The notes: generated by a model not told the origin, from the letters alone. DNA of 64,000 nucleotides from Paludibacteraceae bacterium (GCA_017448345.1 JAFSLP010000075.1:1-64000); one strand, 5' to 3'; shown: positions 52,190-61,996, counted from the first letter of the stretch. Numbers and translations: made by a program.

Positions 52190-52305
52190 CACCCCCCAAC
52201 CCCCTTTGTAAGGGGGAGAATGGGGGAAGGAGGGATGGAGAAAGGGGGAGGAAAGGAGAGGAGAGGGGAAAGAGATGATGGTGAGAGGGGGAAGGGGTGG
52301 TGAGG
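52190..52305 (+). other. G-tract, nearly all-purine stretch
   Basis: A CCCCC-TTTGTAA-GGGGG hairpin is followed by about 95 bases that are almost only A and G with repeated runs of four or five G. No gene is visible from 51508 to 52487; this and the arrays above fill that gap. Confidence 0.65.
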
Positions 52306-52452
52306 ATTATTAGGACATGATGGTGGAAAAATAGGAAAACAATGGGCGGAAATTAGCATAGATAAGTGTAAAAAAGTGCAAAAAATGCTAAAAGTAAAGA
52401 AAATGATAAATCTTTTTAAGAAAATGCTAATAGTTATTTCAAAATAAAGTTG

Positions 52453-52460
52453 TATCTTTG
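52453..52460 (+). promoter_or_regulatory. -7 element of the TPR-AraC regulator
   Basis: TATCTTTG; start codon 27 bases downstream. The -33 element is not clear. Confidence 0.6.
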
Positions 52461-52487
52461 CAGCGGATTTCTAAAAAGAGAGATGCT

Positions 52488-54431
52488 ATGAGGACACAAT
52501 TCCCTGTTTTTCTCCTGTGGCTGATGCTGGTACCGGCATCCGTTCCGGCATATACACAGGTTCATGATAGTAGTCAAAAGAGTCAAACCTCCAATAGTTT
52601 GTACACGCAGAAGAGTCAAACCGCCAATGGATTGTACGCGCAGGGCGGTGAGACAGCCAACGGATTGTACGCGCAGGGCGGTGAGAGCACGAGCAGTTTG
52701 CACGCGCAGGCACAGCCGGCGGGTGTGCGACAAGCGGAGGCAGATGCGGCGAAGAAACAGGCAGATGCGGCGAAGATACAGGCGGATGCGCAGGCTGATG
52801 TGACGGGTGTTGAGAAGACGGAGGCGGAGTTGATGAAGCAGTACGCATGCAAATACCGTGCAGCGGAGGAGCCGGCAAAGAGGCTGGTGCTTGCGAACGA
52901 GTTCTTCGGACACCTGTACCAGACCGGGTATATCGACGAGCCTATCGTGTTTCCAGCCGGAGCCCACATGGACTCGGTGGACGTGAATGTATGGTTCTAT
53001 ATCTCGGAATGGTACTACTACGAGGGCGAATACGGTCTTGCCGTGCAGTACGCGAAGCGTGCAGAGGAGCACTGTACAAGCCATGTCGATGAGATTTCCA
53101 AGAGCGATGTATATAGCCAGTTGGGCAGTGCGTATTTCCGTGCGAGCGACTACGAGAAAGCCGCCGAGGCACTGCTGAAGAGCTACGAGATAGACCGTAA
53201 GAGCGGCGACTACGACCGTCTAAGTTCGACACTGAACGGGATAGGGTGCGTCTTCGTGGCAGGCGGCAAGGCACCAGAGGCGGAGAAATACGTGATGGAA
53301 GGTATCGCAGCGAACGCTCTGACGAACAACCTCTCGCGTCGTGCGGTGCTTTTCGGCACGGCGTCGGAGATGTACAAGGCGATAGGCGACAACCCGAAGG
53401 CGTTGCAGTACGCCACGGGAGCTCTGGAAATAGCACGCGAGACGGGCGACAGCTCGAAGATAGGGGTACGTCTTTCGCAGGTGGCGAACGTGCAGCTCGG
53501 AATGGGTCAGGTAGAGGACGCGAAGCGTTCGCTGGCAGAAGCGATGCCGTTGCTACAGGAGAGCGGGAACCTGCATTCGTACGGCATATGCATGAACCAG
53601 ATGGGTGACATTCTCGCCAACGAGGGTAAGACGGAAGAGGCGACGGACTACTACCGCGAGGCGGCAGGTATCTTCCTGAGACAGAAAGACATGCGCAACG
53701 AGCTTCATTCGCGCGAGGGTCTTTACCGCGTGACGAAGCTGACGCTTCCGGGCGAGGCGATGCTGCATTTGGAGCGTGCGAAAGTGCTGCAGGACTCGAT
53801 CTACCGTCAGGAGACAGGCGAGGCGCTGGGCAAATACAACGCCATCTATTACAACGACATCCTGCAGGAGAAACAGCAGCAGGCGGAGCACCAGAAGCGA
53901 GTTATCCTCTGGACCTCCATCACCCTCGCGGTAGTGGTGCTGTTCATTATCATCATCGGTGTGACCACCGCGTGGCGTTACCACAAACGCAAACAGACGG
54001 ACTACGAGCAGGATCTGAATTCGCTCAAGGGTCAGTACGACGAGGTGAACAAACACTACCGGAACCTTGTGACAGAGCAGATGAAAGAGAACACGGGTAT
54101 GACAGACGACGACCGGCTGTTCATCGGCGAGCTGATAGACGCCATCAACACGGAGGCGGAGAAAGGCATCGTGAGCATCGACAAGATAGCGGATCATATG
54201 CACATCAGCGTAGTGACGCTGAGGCGTCGGATAACGCGTACGCTGTCAATGACTCCGCAGGCATATGTGCTGCAAGTGCGTATGCACAAAGCCAAATACC
54301 TGTTAGAGAACTACCGCGACATCACGATAGCGGAGGTGTCGGAGCGATGCGGTTACTCGCAGGTGCCGAATTTCACGCGCGCGTTCCAAAAATACTACGG
54401 CATCAGCCCCAAAGAGGCGAGAGCGAAGTGA
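52488..54431 (+). CDS. Signal peptide-TPR-TM-AraC regulator
   Basis: 647 aa from ATG 52488; a longer frame beginning with TTG 52458 would lie in the -7 box. Domains: signal peptide (MRTQFPVFLLWLMLVPASVP), an 11-residue repeat region (TANGLYAQGGE-type, about 30-75), an Ala/Asp/Lys-rich heptad-like coil, TPR repeats (about 150-440), a membrane helix (VILWTSITLAVVVLFIIIIG, about 472-495), a coiled linker, and a C-terminal AraC-type double helix-turn-helix (VSIDKIADHMHISVVTLRRR and ITIAEVSERCGYSQVPNFTR). The layout matches hybrid sensors of Bacteroidetes without the kinase part: a periplasmic TPR sensor tied to a cytosolic DNA-binding domain. It probably controls the BspA-like genes downstream. 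Confidence 0.87.
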   Translation: MRTQFPVFLLWLMLVPASVPAYTQVHDSSQKSQTSNSLYTQKSQTANGLYAQGGETANGLYAQGGESTSSLHAQAQPAGVRQAEADAAKKQADAAKIQADAQADVTGVEKTEAELMKQYACKYRAAEEPAKRLVLANEFFGHLYQTGYIDEPIVFPAGAHMDSVDVNVWFYISEWYYYEGEYGLAVQYAKRAEEHCTSHVDEISKSDVYSQLGSAYFRASDYEKAAEALLKSYEIDRKSGDYDRLSSTLNGIGCVFVAGGKAPEAEKYVMEGIAANALTNNLSRRAVLFGTASEMYKAIGDNPKALQYATGALEIARETGDSSKIGVRLSQVANVQLGMGQVEDAKRSLAEAMPLLQESGNLHSYGICMNQMGDILANEGKTEEATDYYREAAGIFLRQKDMRNELHSREGLYRVTKLTLPGEAMLHLERAKVLQDSIYRQETGEALGKYNAIYYNDILQEKQQQAEHQKRVILWTSITLAVVVLFIIIIGVTTAWRYHKRKQTDYEQDLNSLKGQYDEVNKHYRNLVTEQMKENTGMTDDDRLFIGELIDAINTEAEKGIVSIDKIADHMHISVVTLRRRITRTLSMTPQAYVLQVRMHKAKYLLENYRDITIAEVSERCGYSQVPNFTRAFQKYYGISPKEARAK

Positions 54432-54432
54432 T

Positions 54433-54572
54433 GAGTGTTGAGAGTTTAGAGTTGAGGGTAGTTGAAAGTTGAAAGTTGATAGTTGAAAGAAGTTAAGTGT
54501 TGAGTGTTGAGAGTTTAGAGTTGAGGGTAGTTGATAGTTGAAAGAAGTTGATAGTTGAAAGAAGTCGTATAG
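54433..54572 (+). repeat. Heptamer field AGTTGAA/AGTTGAT with a 33-bp direct repeat
   Basis: A 33-bp block starting GAGTGTTGAGAGTTTAGAG occurs at 54433-54465 and 54502-54534; AGTTGAA/AGTTGAT heptamers follow each copy. Confidence 0.8.
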
Positions 54573-54640
54573 TTAAAAGTTATATATTTAACACAATTAA
54601 CATTATTAACCAAATTATTATTAACCAAATTATTAACAAC

Positions 54641-57600
54641 ATGAGAAAGATTTTATCTTTGTTCGCCTTGGCAGCGGTAGTGCTGACAGGCGTGAGTGTG
54701 ACAGCCCATGCGCAGAACTCGACGACATCGGACCTGAATGCCGTCGGCGCAAAAGGTTATGTCAATGCCTACGAAGGTTCGTTAGGCAGCAGCATGTCCA
54801 ACTACGGCTGTACTGTAGCAGTAACCAAAATGCCGTCCTCGGGTGCCCCGGGTACGCTGAAGATTACGGACATCAGTTCCGCGTACTCGTACTGGCTGAA
54901 AGATGCCTGTATTGCCGGCTATGTATCGGACAAGAACGGCAGGAAGTTTGTCGTAACGAGGATTGACGACAACGCTTTTTCCGATTCTTGGGCGAAAAAG
55001 AACGTAACTAATATCACCATCTATTACGAAAAAGCGGATGTGTTCACCAATTATGTGCAGGGCAAGTTCGAGATAGGCGCCAGCGCCTTTGAGGGCTGCG
55101 AGGTGTTGACGGAAGTCAGGTACGCACCCTTGATTGCCGGTTCGACGTACATCAGCTGCGACCGTATAGGCGCGAAGGCATTCAAAAACTGCCCGAAATA
55201 TAACTCCACGAGAATCCGTGTAGTGAACGCCGGCACCATCGGTTCCGAAGCGTTTGCGAACTGTACGTCGCTGAGCACCATCCATGTAAGCGGTACGATA
55301 GACAAGACCGCTTTCGAGGGCTGTACGGGCGTGAAGGACATCTACTGGTACGGAAACGGCTACGGACATTCGAAGAAATATTCTTCATCCACAGAATCTC
55401 CGTTCTATCCATTGCGCAATTCCGTAACGAAGATTCACCTCTACAGCGGCGTACAGGGAAACATGTTTACGGGCTTCTACGCATTGACAGAAGTAGTCAC
55501 CCCTGCTGACATCTGGGACAAATTGAAAAATGTCAATATCTATGAAATGGGTATCGGGTACGGTGCTTTCGGCAGCTGCTATAACCTGAAGACCATTTCC
55601 GTAGCGGGCAAGATAGACCCGTCTGCGTTCTACAGCTGCAACCAGCTGAGTTCCATCACGTACCGTGGCGCCTATCTGTCGCAGTCCAGCAAGCCCGCCG
55701 ACAATGGGGATTCGTACTTCGCCAACTACGCAAAGACCGTCACAAGCTTTGCTATCGAATCCACTTCGACAGAGAATGTCCCGAACACGTTTATACCAGC
55801 CTATCTCTGTTATGACTTGTATAATCTGACCTCACTCTCCATCCCTAACTATGTGACGACTATCGAAGAGGGTGCATTCCGAGCCTGTTCGTCTCTCACG
55901 TCCGTGACTCTTCCCGCTTCTATCAAATATATAGGAGAGTCGGCTTTTGAAAACTGCTCGAAGCTGGCAACCTGTTCTCTGGGTTCCTCGCATACCGCGC
56001 TGAAAACCATTGGCAAGAGAGCCTTTGCACGCACTGCCATCAACTCGTTCTATGTGCCGGAGTCGGTTACCTCTATGGGAGGACAGCTCGTGGACGGATG
56101 CAAGAGCCTGAAGGAAATACGGTTCAACACAAGGTCTTTGACCAAATATGCAGTAGGCGGCAGCTATGCCAACCTGTTCTTCAAACTCGATGGCGCAGAG
56201 CGCCGGAATGTGGAGAGCTTCTATGTCAACCCCGAACTGACCGTCATTCCTGATTCGTTGTTCTATGACTTCGAGGGTCTGCAGCAAGTGTTGACGACCA
56301 GCAACTCCGCCTATTTGAACAGCGTGAAGACGGTAGGCAAAGCCGCGTTCTTCAACTGCAAGGCTATGTGGGGCGCAGGCAGCCAGACGAAGATGGAGAA
56401 CGTGACAGAGGTAGGCGAGTCCGCCTTCGAGGGCTCTAACTACAACGGCGTATGCAAGTTCGAACAGCTGTCCACTATTGGCAAACGCGCTTTCGCCAAC
56501 ACGCAGCTGATGTATATGCACGATATGGGCACCATGGCAAACCTGAAGAGCATCGGCGAGGAAGCGTTTGCCGACAACGCCAAGTTGGCGTCGGCAGAGT
56601 TCAACGGCGTACAGACCCTCGGCGTCCGCGCCTTTGCGAACAACGCCAAATTGGAGACCATCAACATCTCCAAAGCCGTTCCTGCCATCCAGTCGAACAC
56701 GTTCGAGGGCTGCAATGTGAAGAGCATCAAAGCGAGCTGCTCCATCATCGATGCCATCAAGGCGGACGCCAACTGGACAGCCGTATGCGCTAACATACAA
56801 GCTACTGACACCAAATATACCCAGTCCTATCTTGACAATCTGCTCGGTAACAACTATGGCGACTCGTGGTGGTCATACAACGGAAAGATTGAGGTAGTCA
56901 GCGACCTCGACTGCGAGGGTAATGTAACGCTCAAGTGCAATCCGGATGAGGGTTATACCTTCGCTTACTGGCGCGGCGACGGTTCAACGGAGAACCCGCG
57001 CGACTTCGACCTCAGTACCTACGACCTGTGGTATCTCGGTGCCCAGTGCTACAACGATGCCAACCTCTATCAGACCAACTTCCAAGTGAAACCTGCCGGT
57101 GCCGGTGCCATCAAGATCACCAACCAGTACGGACACAACCGCAACGACCAGAAGTTTATTATCATGGGCAACGTGGACAGAGAAGAGGCTTATCTTACTC
57201 CTATGAGCAACGGATGGTACGACTTCAAGGAGTGGGAATACGACGAAGGAGCGTACTCTATGAGACCGGAAGAACTGTACGAGCACCCGGGCACCTATTC
57301 TCTTATGCTCGACGTAATGGAGAATATGGGCGGCGGAGAATACGACCCGGAGACCGGCATGTGGATGGACGGCGAGACGACCTACGATCCTCAGTTCGAC
57401 CCGAACCTGACGGCAGTGTTCGCGCTCAAAGCGGTGCCAGTGGCAGTAGAGCGCTGCACGGACGGCAACGGTACGGTTGAGTTGAGCGAGCCGTACTCCA
57501 GCGTGGGCAGCACCGTAACGCTGACGGCAACGCCGAAGGAAGGCTTCGAGTTCGACCAATGGGAAGACGGCAACAAGGACGCCACACGCGAGGTGACCAT

Positions 57601-57895
57601 TACTCCGGAACTGCTGACAGAACTACAGCCGATGGGTATGGACCCCGAGTTAGGAGAAGAGACCTACAACGAGTACCCCGTAGATATGGGCGACGGAATG
57701 TTAGAAGCGTACCACCCCGAGTCCAGTTATAAACTCCGTCTCTGCGCACAGTTCAAGCAGAAAGACGCGACAGGACTCGATGAAGTCGAAAGTCAAAAGT
57801 CGAAAGTCGAAAGCACCAAGATCCTCCGTGACGGCGTGCTGTATATAATGTACAACGGTACAATGTATAATGTACAAGGTCAGCGCGTGAAGTAA
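54641..57895 (+). CDS. BspA-like leucine-rich-repeat surface protein 1
   Basis: 1,084 aa from ATG 54641, which gives signal peptide MRKILSLFALAAVVLTGVSV then TAHAQ (the frame upstream to 54548 is AT-rich leader). LRR_5/BspA repeats run from about 120 to 730 (for example IGASAFEGCEVLTEVRYAPL, IEEGAFRACSSLTSVTLPAS, IGKRAFANTQLMYMH), followed by InlB-like segments (YTFAYWRGDGS, FEFDQWEDGNK) and the shared tail ILRDGVLYIMYNGTMYNVQG. BspA-type proteins are exported adhesins in Bacteroidetes and other mucosal microbes. The last 130 bp are almost identical to the end of the next gene. Confidence 0.88.
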   Translation: MRKILSLFALAAVVLTGVSVTAHAQNSTTSDLNAVGAKGYVNAYEGSLGSSMSNYGCTVAVTKMPSSGAPGTLKITDISSAYSYWLKDACIAGYVSDKNGRKFVVTRIDDNAFSDSWAKKNVTNITIYYEKADVFTNYVQGKFEIGASAFEGCEVLTEVRYAPLIAGSTYISCDRIGAKAFKNCPKYNSTRIRVVNAGTIGSEAFANCTSLSTIHVSGTIDKTAFEGCTGVKDIYWYGNGYGHSKKYSSSTESPFYPLRNSVTKIHLYSGVQGNMFTGFYALTEVVTPADIWDKLKNVNIYEMGIGYGAFGSCYNLKTISVAGKIDPSAFYSCNQLSSITYRGAYLSQSSKPADNGDSYFANYAKTVTSFAIESTSTENVPNTFIPAYLCYDLYNLTSLSIPNYVTTIEEGAFRACSSLTSVTLPASIKYIGESAFENCSKLATCSLGSSHTALKTIGKRAFARTAINSFYVPESVTSMGGQLVDGCKSLKEIRFNTRSLTKYAVGGSYANLFFKLDGAERRNVESFYVNPELTVIPDSLFYDFEGLQQVLTTSNSAYLNSVKTVGKAAFFNCKAMWGAGSQTKMENVTEVGESAFEGSNYNGVCKFEQLSTIGKRAFANTQLMYMHDMGTMANLKSIGEEAFADNAKLASAEFNGVQTLGVRAFANNAKLETINISKAVPAIQSNTFEGCNVKSIKASCSIIDAIKADANWTAVCANIQATDTKYTQSYLDNLLGNNYGDSWWSYNGKIEVVSDLDCEGNVTLKCNPDEGYTFAYWRGDGSTENPRDFDLSTYDLWYLGAQCYNDANLYQTNFQVKPAGAGAIKITNQYGHNRNDQKFIIMGNVDREEAYLTPMSNGWYDFKEWEYDEGAYSMRPEELYEHPGTYSLMLDVMENMGGGEYDPETGMWMDGETTYDPQFDPNLTAVFALKAVPVAVERCTDGNGTVELSEPYSSVGSTVTLTATPKEGFEFDQWEDGNKDATREVTITPELLTELQPMGMDPELGEETYNEYPVDMGDGMLEAYHPESSYKLRLCAQFKQKDATGLDEVESQKSKVESTKILRDGVLYIMYNGTMYNVQGQRVK
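57761..57890 (+). repeat. Shared 3' end of BspA-like genes, copy 1
   Basis: About 130 bp that match 61719-61848 closely; includes AGTCGAA heptamers and the sorting-like tail. Confidence 0.85.
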
Positions 57896-57898
57896 GAC

Positions 57899-57937
57899 CG
57901 AATTACGAATTACGAATTACGAATTACGGATTACGTA
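57899..57937 (+). repeat. Heptamer array GAATTAC
   Basis: Four GAATTAC units then GGATTAC, directly after the stop codon of BspA-like gene 1. Confidence 0.85.
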
Positions 57938-57952
57938 ATCACGAATAACCTC

Positions 57953-57982
57953 GGTAGTACGGCATTGGGTTGCCGTACTATC
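57953..57982. repeat. Repeated 30-base hairpin, copy 1
   Basis: TAGTACGGCA-TTGGGT-TGCCGTACTA, extended by one G-T and one C-G pair; identical core at 61967-61996. Followed by A-rich, not T-rich, sequence, so not a standard terminator on the plus strand. Confidence 0.75.
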
Positions 57983-58133
57983 ACAAAAAAACAGGCATTG
58001 ACCAGCAGTTGCATAGGTGATTTACAGGTGATACCTCTGACTTGCATATGAGATGATGCTCAAATGCCTGAAAATGAGCAATAAAAAATCAAAAATCTGA
58101 AAGATAATGTATAATTTTTAATTTTTTATTCCT

Positions 58134-61100
58134 ATGAAACAGAAAATCTTATTTTGGGTTGCTCTGGCAACCATGTTAGTAACCGGAGCGCTGTGTACCG
58201 ATGTACAAGCAGCCCTCAAAGTGTTGGGAAATACGATCCCCCTCAAGGACGGTACTTCCACTATTGGAAACATCTCCATTGAGCAGTCCGTTGAGGACAG
58301 GACGGTGAGCATCCTGTTCGGAGAAACATCCTCTAAAACGTTAGATGTCGCATCAGACATCAACCTTATTTCTTATATAGGGGATGACTACGACTACATT
58401 TTGATAGGATTTGATGACGACCTTGAAATCACTCATAGTACGAAAGACGGGGTGCGGTTATTCGAATTCTGTGACACCAAATCCGATCCTGTAGAGGTGT
58501 TATTTATGAATAACAACCTGAAGAAAGACGTTACGCTGAAGATTAACATAACTAACGAAGAAACATGGAAGCCGGTTTTTTATTTGTACCGTATGAATCT
58601 TTATCTGAATCCTTTCGGTACCGGACTTGTTGAGGATTCCAAACTCCGCAAACTCAATTTTGATATCCAAACCGCCTCGGATATGATATTCTTAGACAAT
58701 CAGCAGGAGCGTGCGTTTGTCAATTTGGGCTATGGTGATTACCATTTTTCCTTTACCAATACCGAAAAGAAAGGAGATGTTTTCTTTAATAATGTTGATG
58801 TTAAAGGTCTGGGACGGCTTGATACGTATGATGCACGTAATTACCTCTCAAAACCTCAGGGCTTAGGCTTCTATCTTTTGGGAACTCAGGCTGCTCTTTA
58901 TGAATGTGGAGCCGCTATAGACTTCATAAAACGTTACCAGGGCGAAGTGAATCTTACTTATGCGCCTTTCGATTGGCAGTATTTCGGACCGGACGATTAC
59001 TCCTCTTGGCGGCTTCAAGAGAGCTGTGAAGGAGGCGTGATTCTGCAAGCAACTTGCGCGGGAGACCTCTCGTCACTGGAAAGCGAAGACCTGCCGTGGA
59101 TGCCGTTTAAAGACATAATTACCCGCGTCGAATTGCAGGAAGATGTAATGTATCCGTGCGACAAACTGCCCAAAGGTGCTTTCAAAGAATTCACCGCCCT
59201 GACCTCTGCATCGCTTAGCGGGCTTTATGGTCTGACAGAGATTCCCGACAAGCTGTTTTGTAACTGCGACAAACTGGAAGAAGTCACCTTCCCGACCATA
59301 ACCGAGGGTATAGAGTCCATCGGCAATCGTGCGTTCTACATGTGCAAAAAACTGACTACGATGGAACTGCCCGAGACGGTGGAAGAAATTAGCGACTTCG
59401 CGTTCTACGACTGCCCCCAATTGGACGTGACACTCCCCAAGAGCCTCAAGAAAGTGGGTTACCGAGCCTTCGACGAGTGCAACACCGTCACCATGCCCAA
59501 GGAAATAGGAGAGAATGTGGAAACAGTGCTGGAGGACGAAGAGGAAAATTGGGCACCGGTGTTCCGTGTGGGACGATTAGTCTTTGAAGGCACGATGGAA
59601 GAGTGGCTCGCCCGCGACAATAAATGGATAATGAGTGCGTGGACGAATTACACCTCCGACGGCGGATACCTCAATATCGGCGGCGAGGACATCGTGGATC
59701 TGGTTATCCCGAATGGCACTACCGAGCTTAAACCCTATGCTTTCGCCAACGCCAAACAGATAAAGACTGTTACCTTCCCCTCCACGCTGACCAAAATAGG
59801 AAGATGTGCCTTCTATGAGAATGAGCGATTGGAGGCAGCCGACCTTCCGGACAATATCATTGAGCTGGGTGACGAATGCTTCGCATACAGCGGTATAGAA
59901 ACGCTCACATTGTCCAAGAGCATCACCGTCATTCCCGAAGCAGCTTTTGAGGGCTGTGAAGACCTGGAATCCCTGAATCTTCCGGAGGGGCTGACCACCA
60001 TCTCCGTATCGGCTTTCGGTGGTTGCCCCTTGCTGCAATCGCTCGTGTTGCCCAATTCGGTTATTTCCATCGGCGCCGGGGCATTTATGGAATGTGGCTT
60101 GAAGGAGGTCACACTGCCCAAGAGCCTTACCTCCATCTCGCCGATCGCCTTCTCCGGGTGTATGCTCCTCAACACGGTACACGTTCCCGCTGGTATGGGT
60201 GATGTGGAATTCGATTTATCGTTGTTAGATGAAGTTCCCGAAGAATTTAAACAGAGCTTTGGCTTCCCGTACGTGACCGACATCCGGTTCGGCGGCGATA
60301 TGAACGAATGGCTCTCCAAGAGCCGCCCGTGGCTGATGGAAAACCTACCGGCGACCATTCTTGACATCATTAATGAAATCTATGTCCCGCACGAGGTCAA
60401 TCTCTATCTCTCAGGAAGCGACGAACCGCTACAGGAAGCCGTTGTCCCCGAGGGCGTGACCGCCATTCCGGAAGACGCGTTCCACATGACCACATTGGCG
60501 AGCCTGACTCTTCCCGCAAGTATGAAGGAGATAGGAGCCCGTGCTTTTGAAGGATGCAAGAACATACAGAACTTGTACATCTATGCATGGAATCCGCCGA
60601 CACTCGGTAAGGACGCTTTTGAGGGTGTAAACGGATTTATCACACCGTGGTACACGGCAAGGGACAATTACGAAAAAGCCGATGGATGGGGAACGTATGT
60701 TTTTTTGCTGCAGTTCGATTTTTATTATGACTGGCCCGTGCCGATGAGAGACGACTATGTACAAGTAAGGGTTAAAGAGGGTCAGGAGGCATTTGGTAGC
60801 GTCAGTCTGAATGTGCCGGAACAGCACCGCACCGGCGGTTATGAGTCGGAGACCGAGTTAACCGTCATGGTGGGCGGAGATATTACCGTCGTTGCCGAGC
60901 CTGCCGAAGGCTACCGCTTCGTCAGATGGGAGAGGTGGCTGTATAACGGAGCAATGGTAACTTCCGATTGGGAAGAAGTGTCCAACGAGGCAAGCTATAC
61001 CACACAAGCACTTGGCCAATCATTTGACGGTACCATGCAGAACATCTTCCGCGCCGTGTTCGAGGAAGCGAAAGGCAGTTTTGACATCTCCGTCACCGTA

Positions 61101-61853
61101 AAGGGCATCGACCCCGAGTTGGTGGAGATTACCGGTGCCGGAACTTATAAGGAAGGCGACAACGCCACCCTATCGTTTACACTCAAAGACGATGAACACT
61201 ACACCTTCTCCATGTGGCTGTTCGACGAGAACAACTTCCGTACGACCCAAACGCTCTCGTTTGAGAATATCGACGCCAACCACGACGTGGAGATTGTCTT
61301 CAATGTCAACAAATACACCGTGACAGCCACCGTCATTCCTGCCGGAGCCGGAGTGGTCAAAGGGCAGGGAGAATATGACTACGGCACGGACTACACACTG
61401 ACGCTCGAACCCGCCGAGGGCTGGGTACTCAAGGAGTGGCGCGACGGCATTGCCTTGGATGAGAAATCCAACACCTTGACAGGCACGGTCTATGGTGCCA
61501 TCAACATAGAGGTAGAGCTGGTACAGACCGTGAAGACTTATACCGTCACCTTCCTTGACTGGAACGCCACCAAGCTCTACGAGGAAAAAGTGGAGGAAGG
61601 CAAGGACGCCAAGGGACCGGACACCAACCCCGAACGCGAGGGCTATACCTTCATCGGCTGGGCGCCTGACATCACCAACGTCACCTCCGACCGCACCGTC
61701 ATCGCACAATACGAGAAGAAAGACGCGACAGGAATAGAAGAAGTCGAAAGTCAAAAGTCGAAAGTCGAAAGCACCAAGATCCTCCGTGACGGCGTGCTGT
61801 ATATCATGTACAACGGTACAATGTACAATGTTCAAGGCCAGTGCTTGCGCTAA
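58134..61853 (+). CDS. BspA-like leucine-rich-repeat surface protein 2
   Basis: 1,239 aa. Signal peptide MKQKILFWVALATMLVTGAL then CTDVQA. A beta-rich N-terminal region (about 30-330) precedes two blocks of LRR_5/BspA repeats (about 340-480 and 540-680, for example IGNRAFYMCKKLTTMELPET, IPEAAFEGCEDLESLNLPEG), a third short block (about 770-830), InlB-type units (YRFVRWERW, WVLKEWRDGIALDE, YTFIGWAPDITN) and the same tail ILRDGVLYIMYNGTMYNVQG. It contains a short hydrophilic segment between LRR blocks (MNEWLSKSRPWLMEN and MEEWLARDNKWIMSA) that is itself repeated. Predicted exported adhesin or matrix protein. Confidence 0.88.
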   Translation: MKQKILFWVALATMLVTGALCTDVQAALKVLGNTIPLKDGTSTIGNISIEQSVEDRTVSILFGETSSKTLDVASDINLISYIGDDYDYILIGFDDDLEITHSTKDGVRLFEFCDTKSDPVEVLFMNNNLKKDVTLKINITNEETWKPVFYLYRMNLYLNPFGTGLVEDSKLRKLNFDIQTASDMIFLDNQQERAFVNLGYGDYHFSFTNTEKKGDVFFNNVDVKGLGRLDTYDARNYLSKPQGLGFYLLGTQAALYECGAAIDFIKRYQGEVNLTYAPFDWQYFGPDDYSSWRLQESCEGGVILQATCAGDLSSLESEDLPWMPFKDIITRVELQEDVMYPCDKLPKGAFKEFTALTSASLSGLYGLTEIPDKLFCNCDKLEEVTFPTITEGIESIGNRAFYMCKKLTTMELPETVEEISDFAFYDCPQLDVTLPKSLKKVGYRAFDECNTVTMPKEIGENVETVLEDEEENWAPVFRVGRLVFEGTMEEWLARDNKWIMSAWTNYTSDGGYLNIGGEDIVDLVIPNGTTELKPYAFANAKQIKTVTFPSTLTKIGRCAFYENERLEAADLPDNIIELGDECFAYSGIETLTLSKSITVIPEAAFEGCEDLESLNLPEGLTTISVSAFGGCPLLQSLVLPNSVISIGAGAFMECGLKEVTLPKSLTSISPIAFSGCMLLNTVHVPAGMGDVEFDLSLLDEVPEEFKQSFGFPYVTDIRFGGDMNEWLSKSRPWLMENLPATILDIINEIYVPHEVNLYLSGSDEPLQEAVVPEGVTAIPEDAFHMTTLASLTLPASMKEIGARAFEGCKNIQNLYIYAWNPPTLGKDAFEGVNGFITPWYTARDNYEKADGWGTYVFLLQFDFYYDWPVPMRDDYVQVRVKEGQEAFGSVSLNVPEQHRTGGYESETELTVMVGGDITVVAEPAEGYRFVRWERWLYNGAMVTSDWEEVSNEASYTTQALGQSFDGTMQNIFRAVFEEAKGSFDISVTVKGIDPELVEITGAGTYKEGDNATLSFTLKDDEHYTFSMWLFDENNFRTTQTLSFENIDANHDVEIVFNVNKYTVTATVIPAGAGVVKGQGEYDYGTDYTLTLEPAEGWVLKEWRDGIALDEKSNTLTGTVYGAINIEVELVQTVKTYTVTFLDWNATKLYEEKVEEGKDAKGPDTNPEREGYTFIGWAPDITNVTSDRTVIAQYEKKDATGIEEVESQKSKVESTKILRDGVLYIMYNGTMYNVQGQCLR
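61719..61848 (+). repeat. Shared 3' end of BspA-like genes, copy 2
   Basis: See 57761-57890. Confidence 0.85.
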
Positions 61854-61909
61854 TGCTTGCACGACTGCGCGTTACACGCTTGTATAGTGCTGCGCATTGC
61901 GCTACGCTT

Positions 61910-61946
61910 TCCCCGACGGACGCGCTTCGTTAGCGCCCGTCGGGGA
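61910..61946. other. Strong GC hairpin downstream of BspA-like gene 2
   Basis: TCCCCGACGG pairs perfectly with CCGTCGGGGA, and inside it GCGCT pairs with AGCGC. No T-run follows. It may be an RNA 3'-end stabiliser or a site for a DNA-binding protein. Confidence 0.6.
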
Positions 61947-61966
61947 CCCCAAAAGGGAATCACACA

Positions 61967-61996
61967 GATAGTACGGCATTGGGTTGCCGTACTATC
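61967..61996. repeat. Repeated 30-base hairpin, copy 2
   Basis: GATAGTACGGCA-TTGGGT-TGCCGTACTATC, 12-bp perfect stem; see 57953-57982. Confidence 0.75.
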
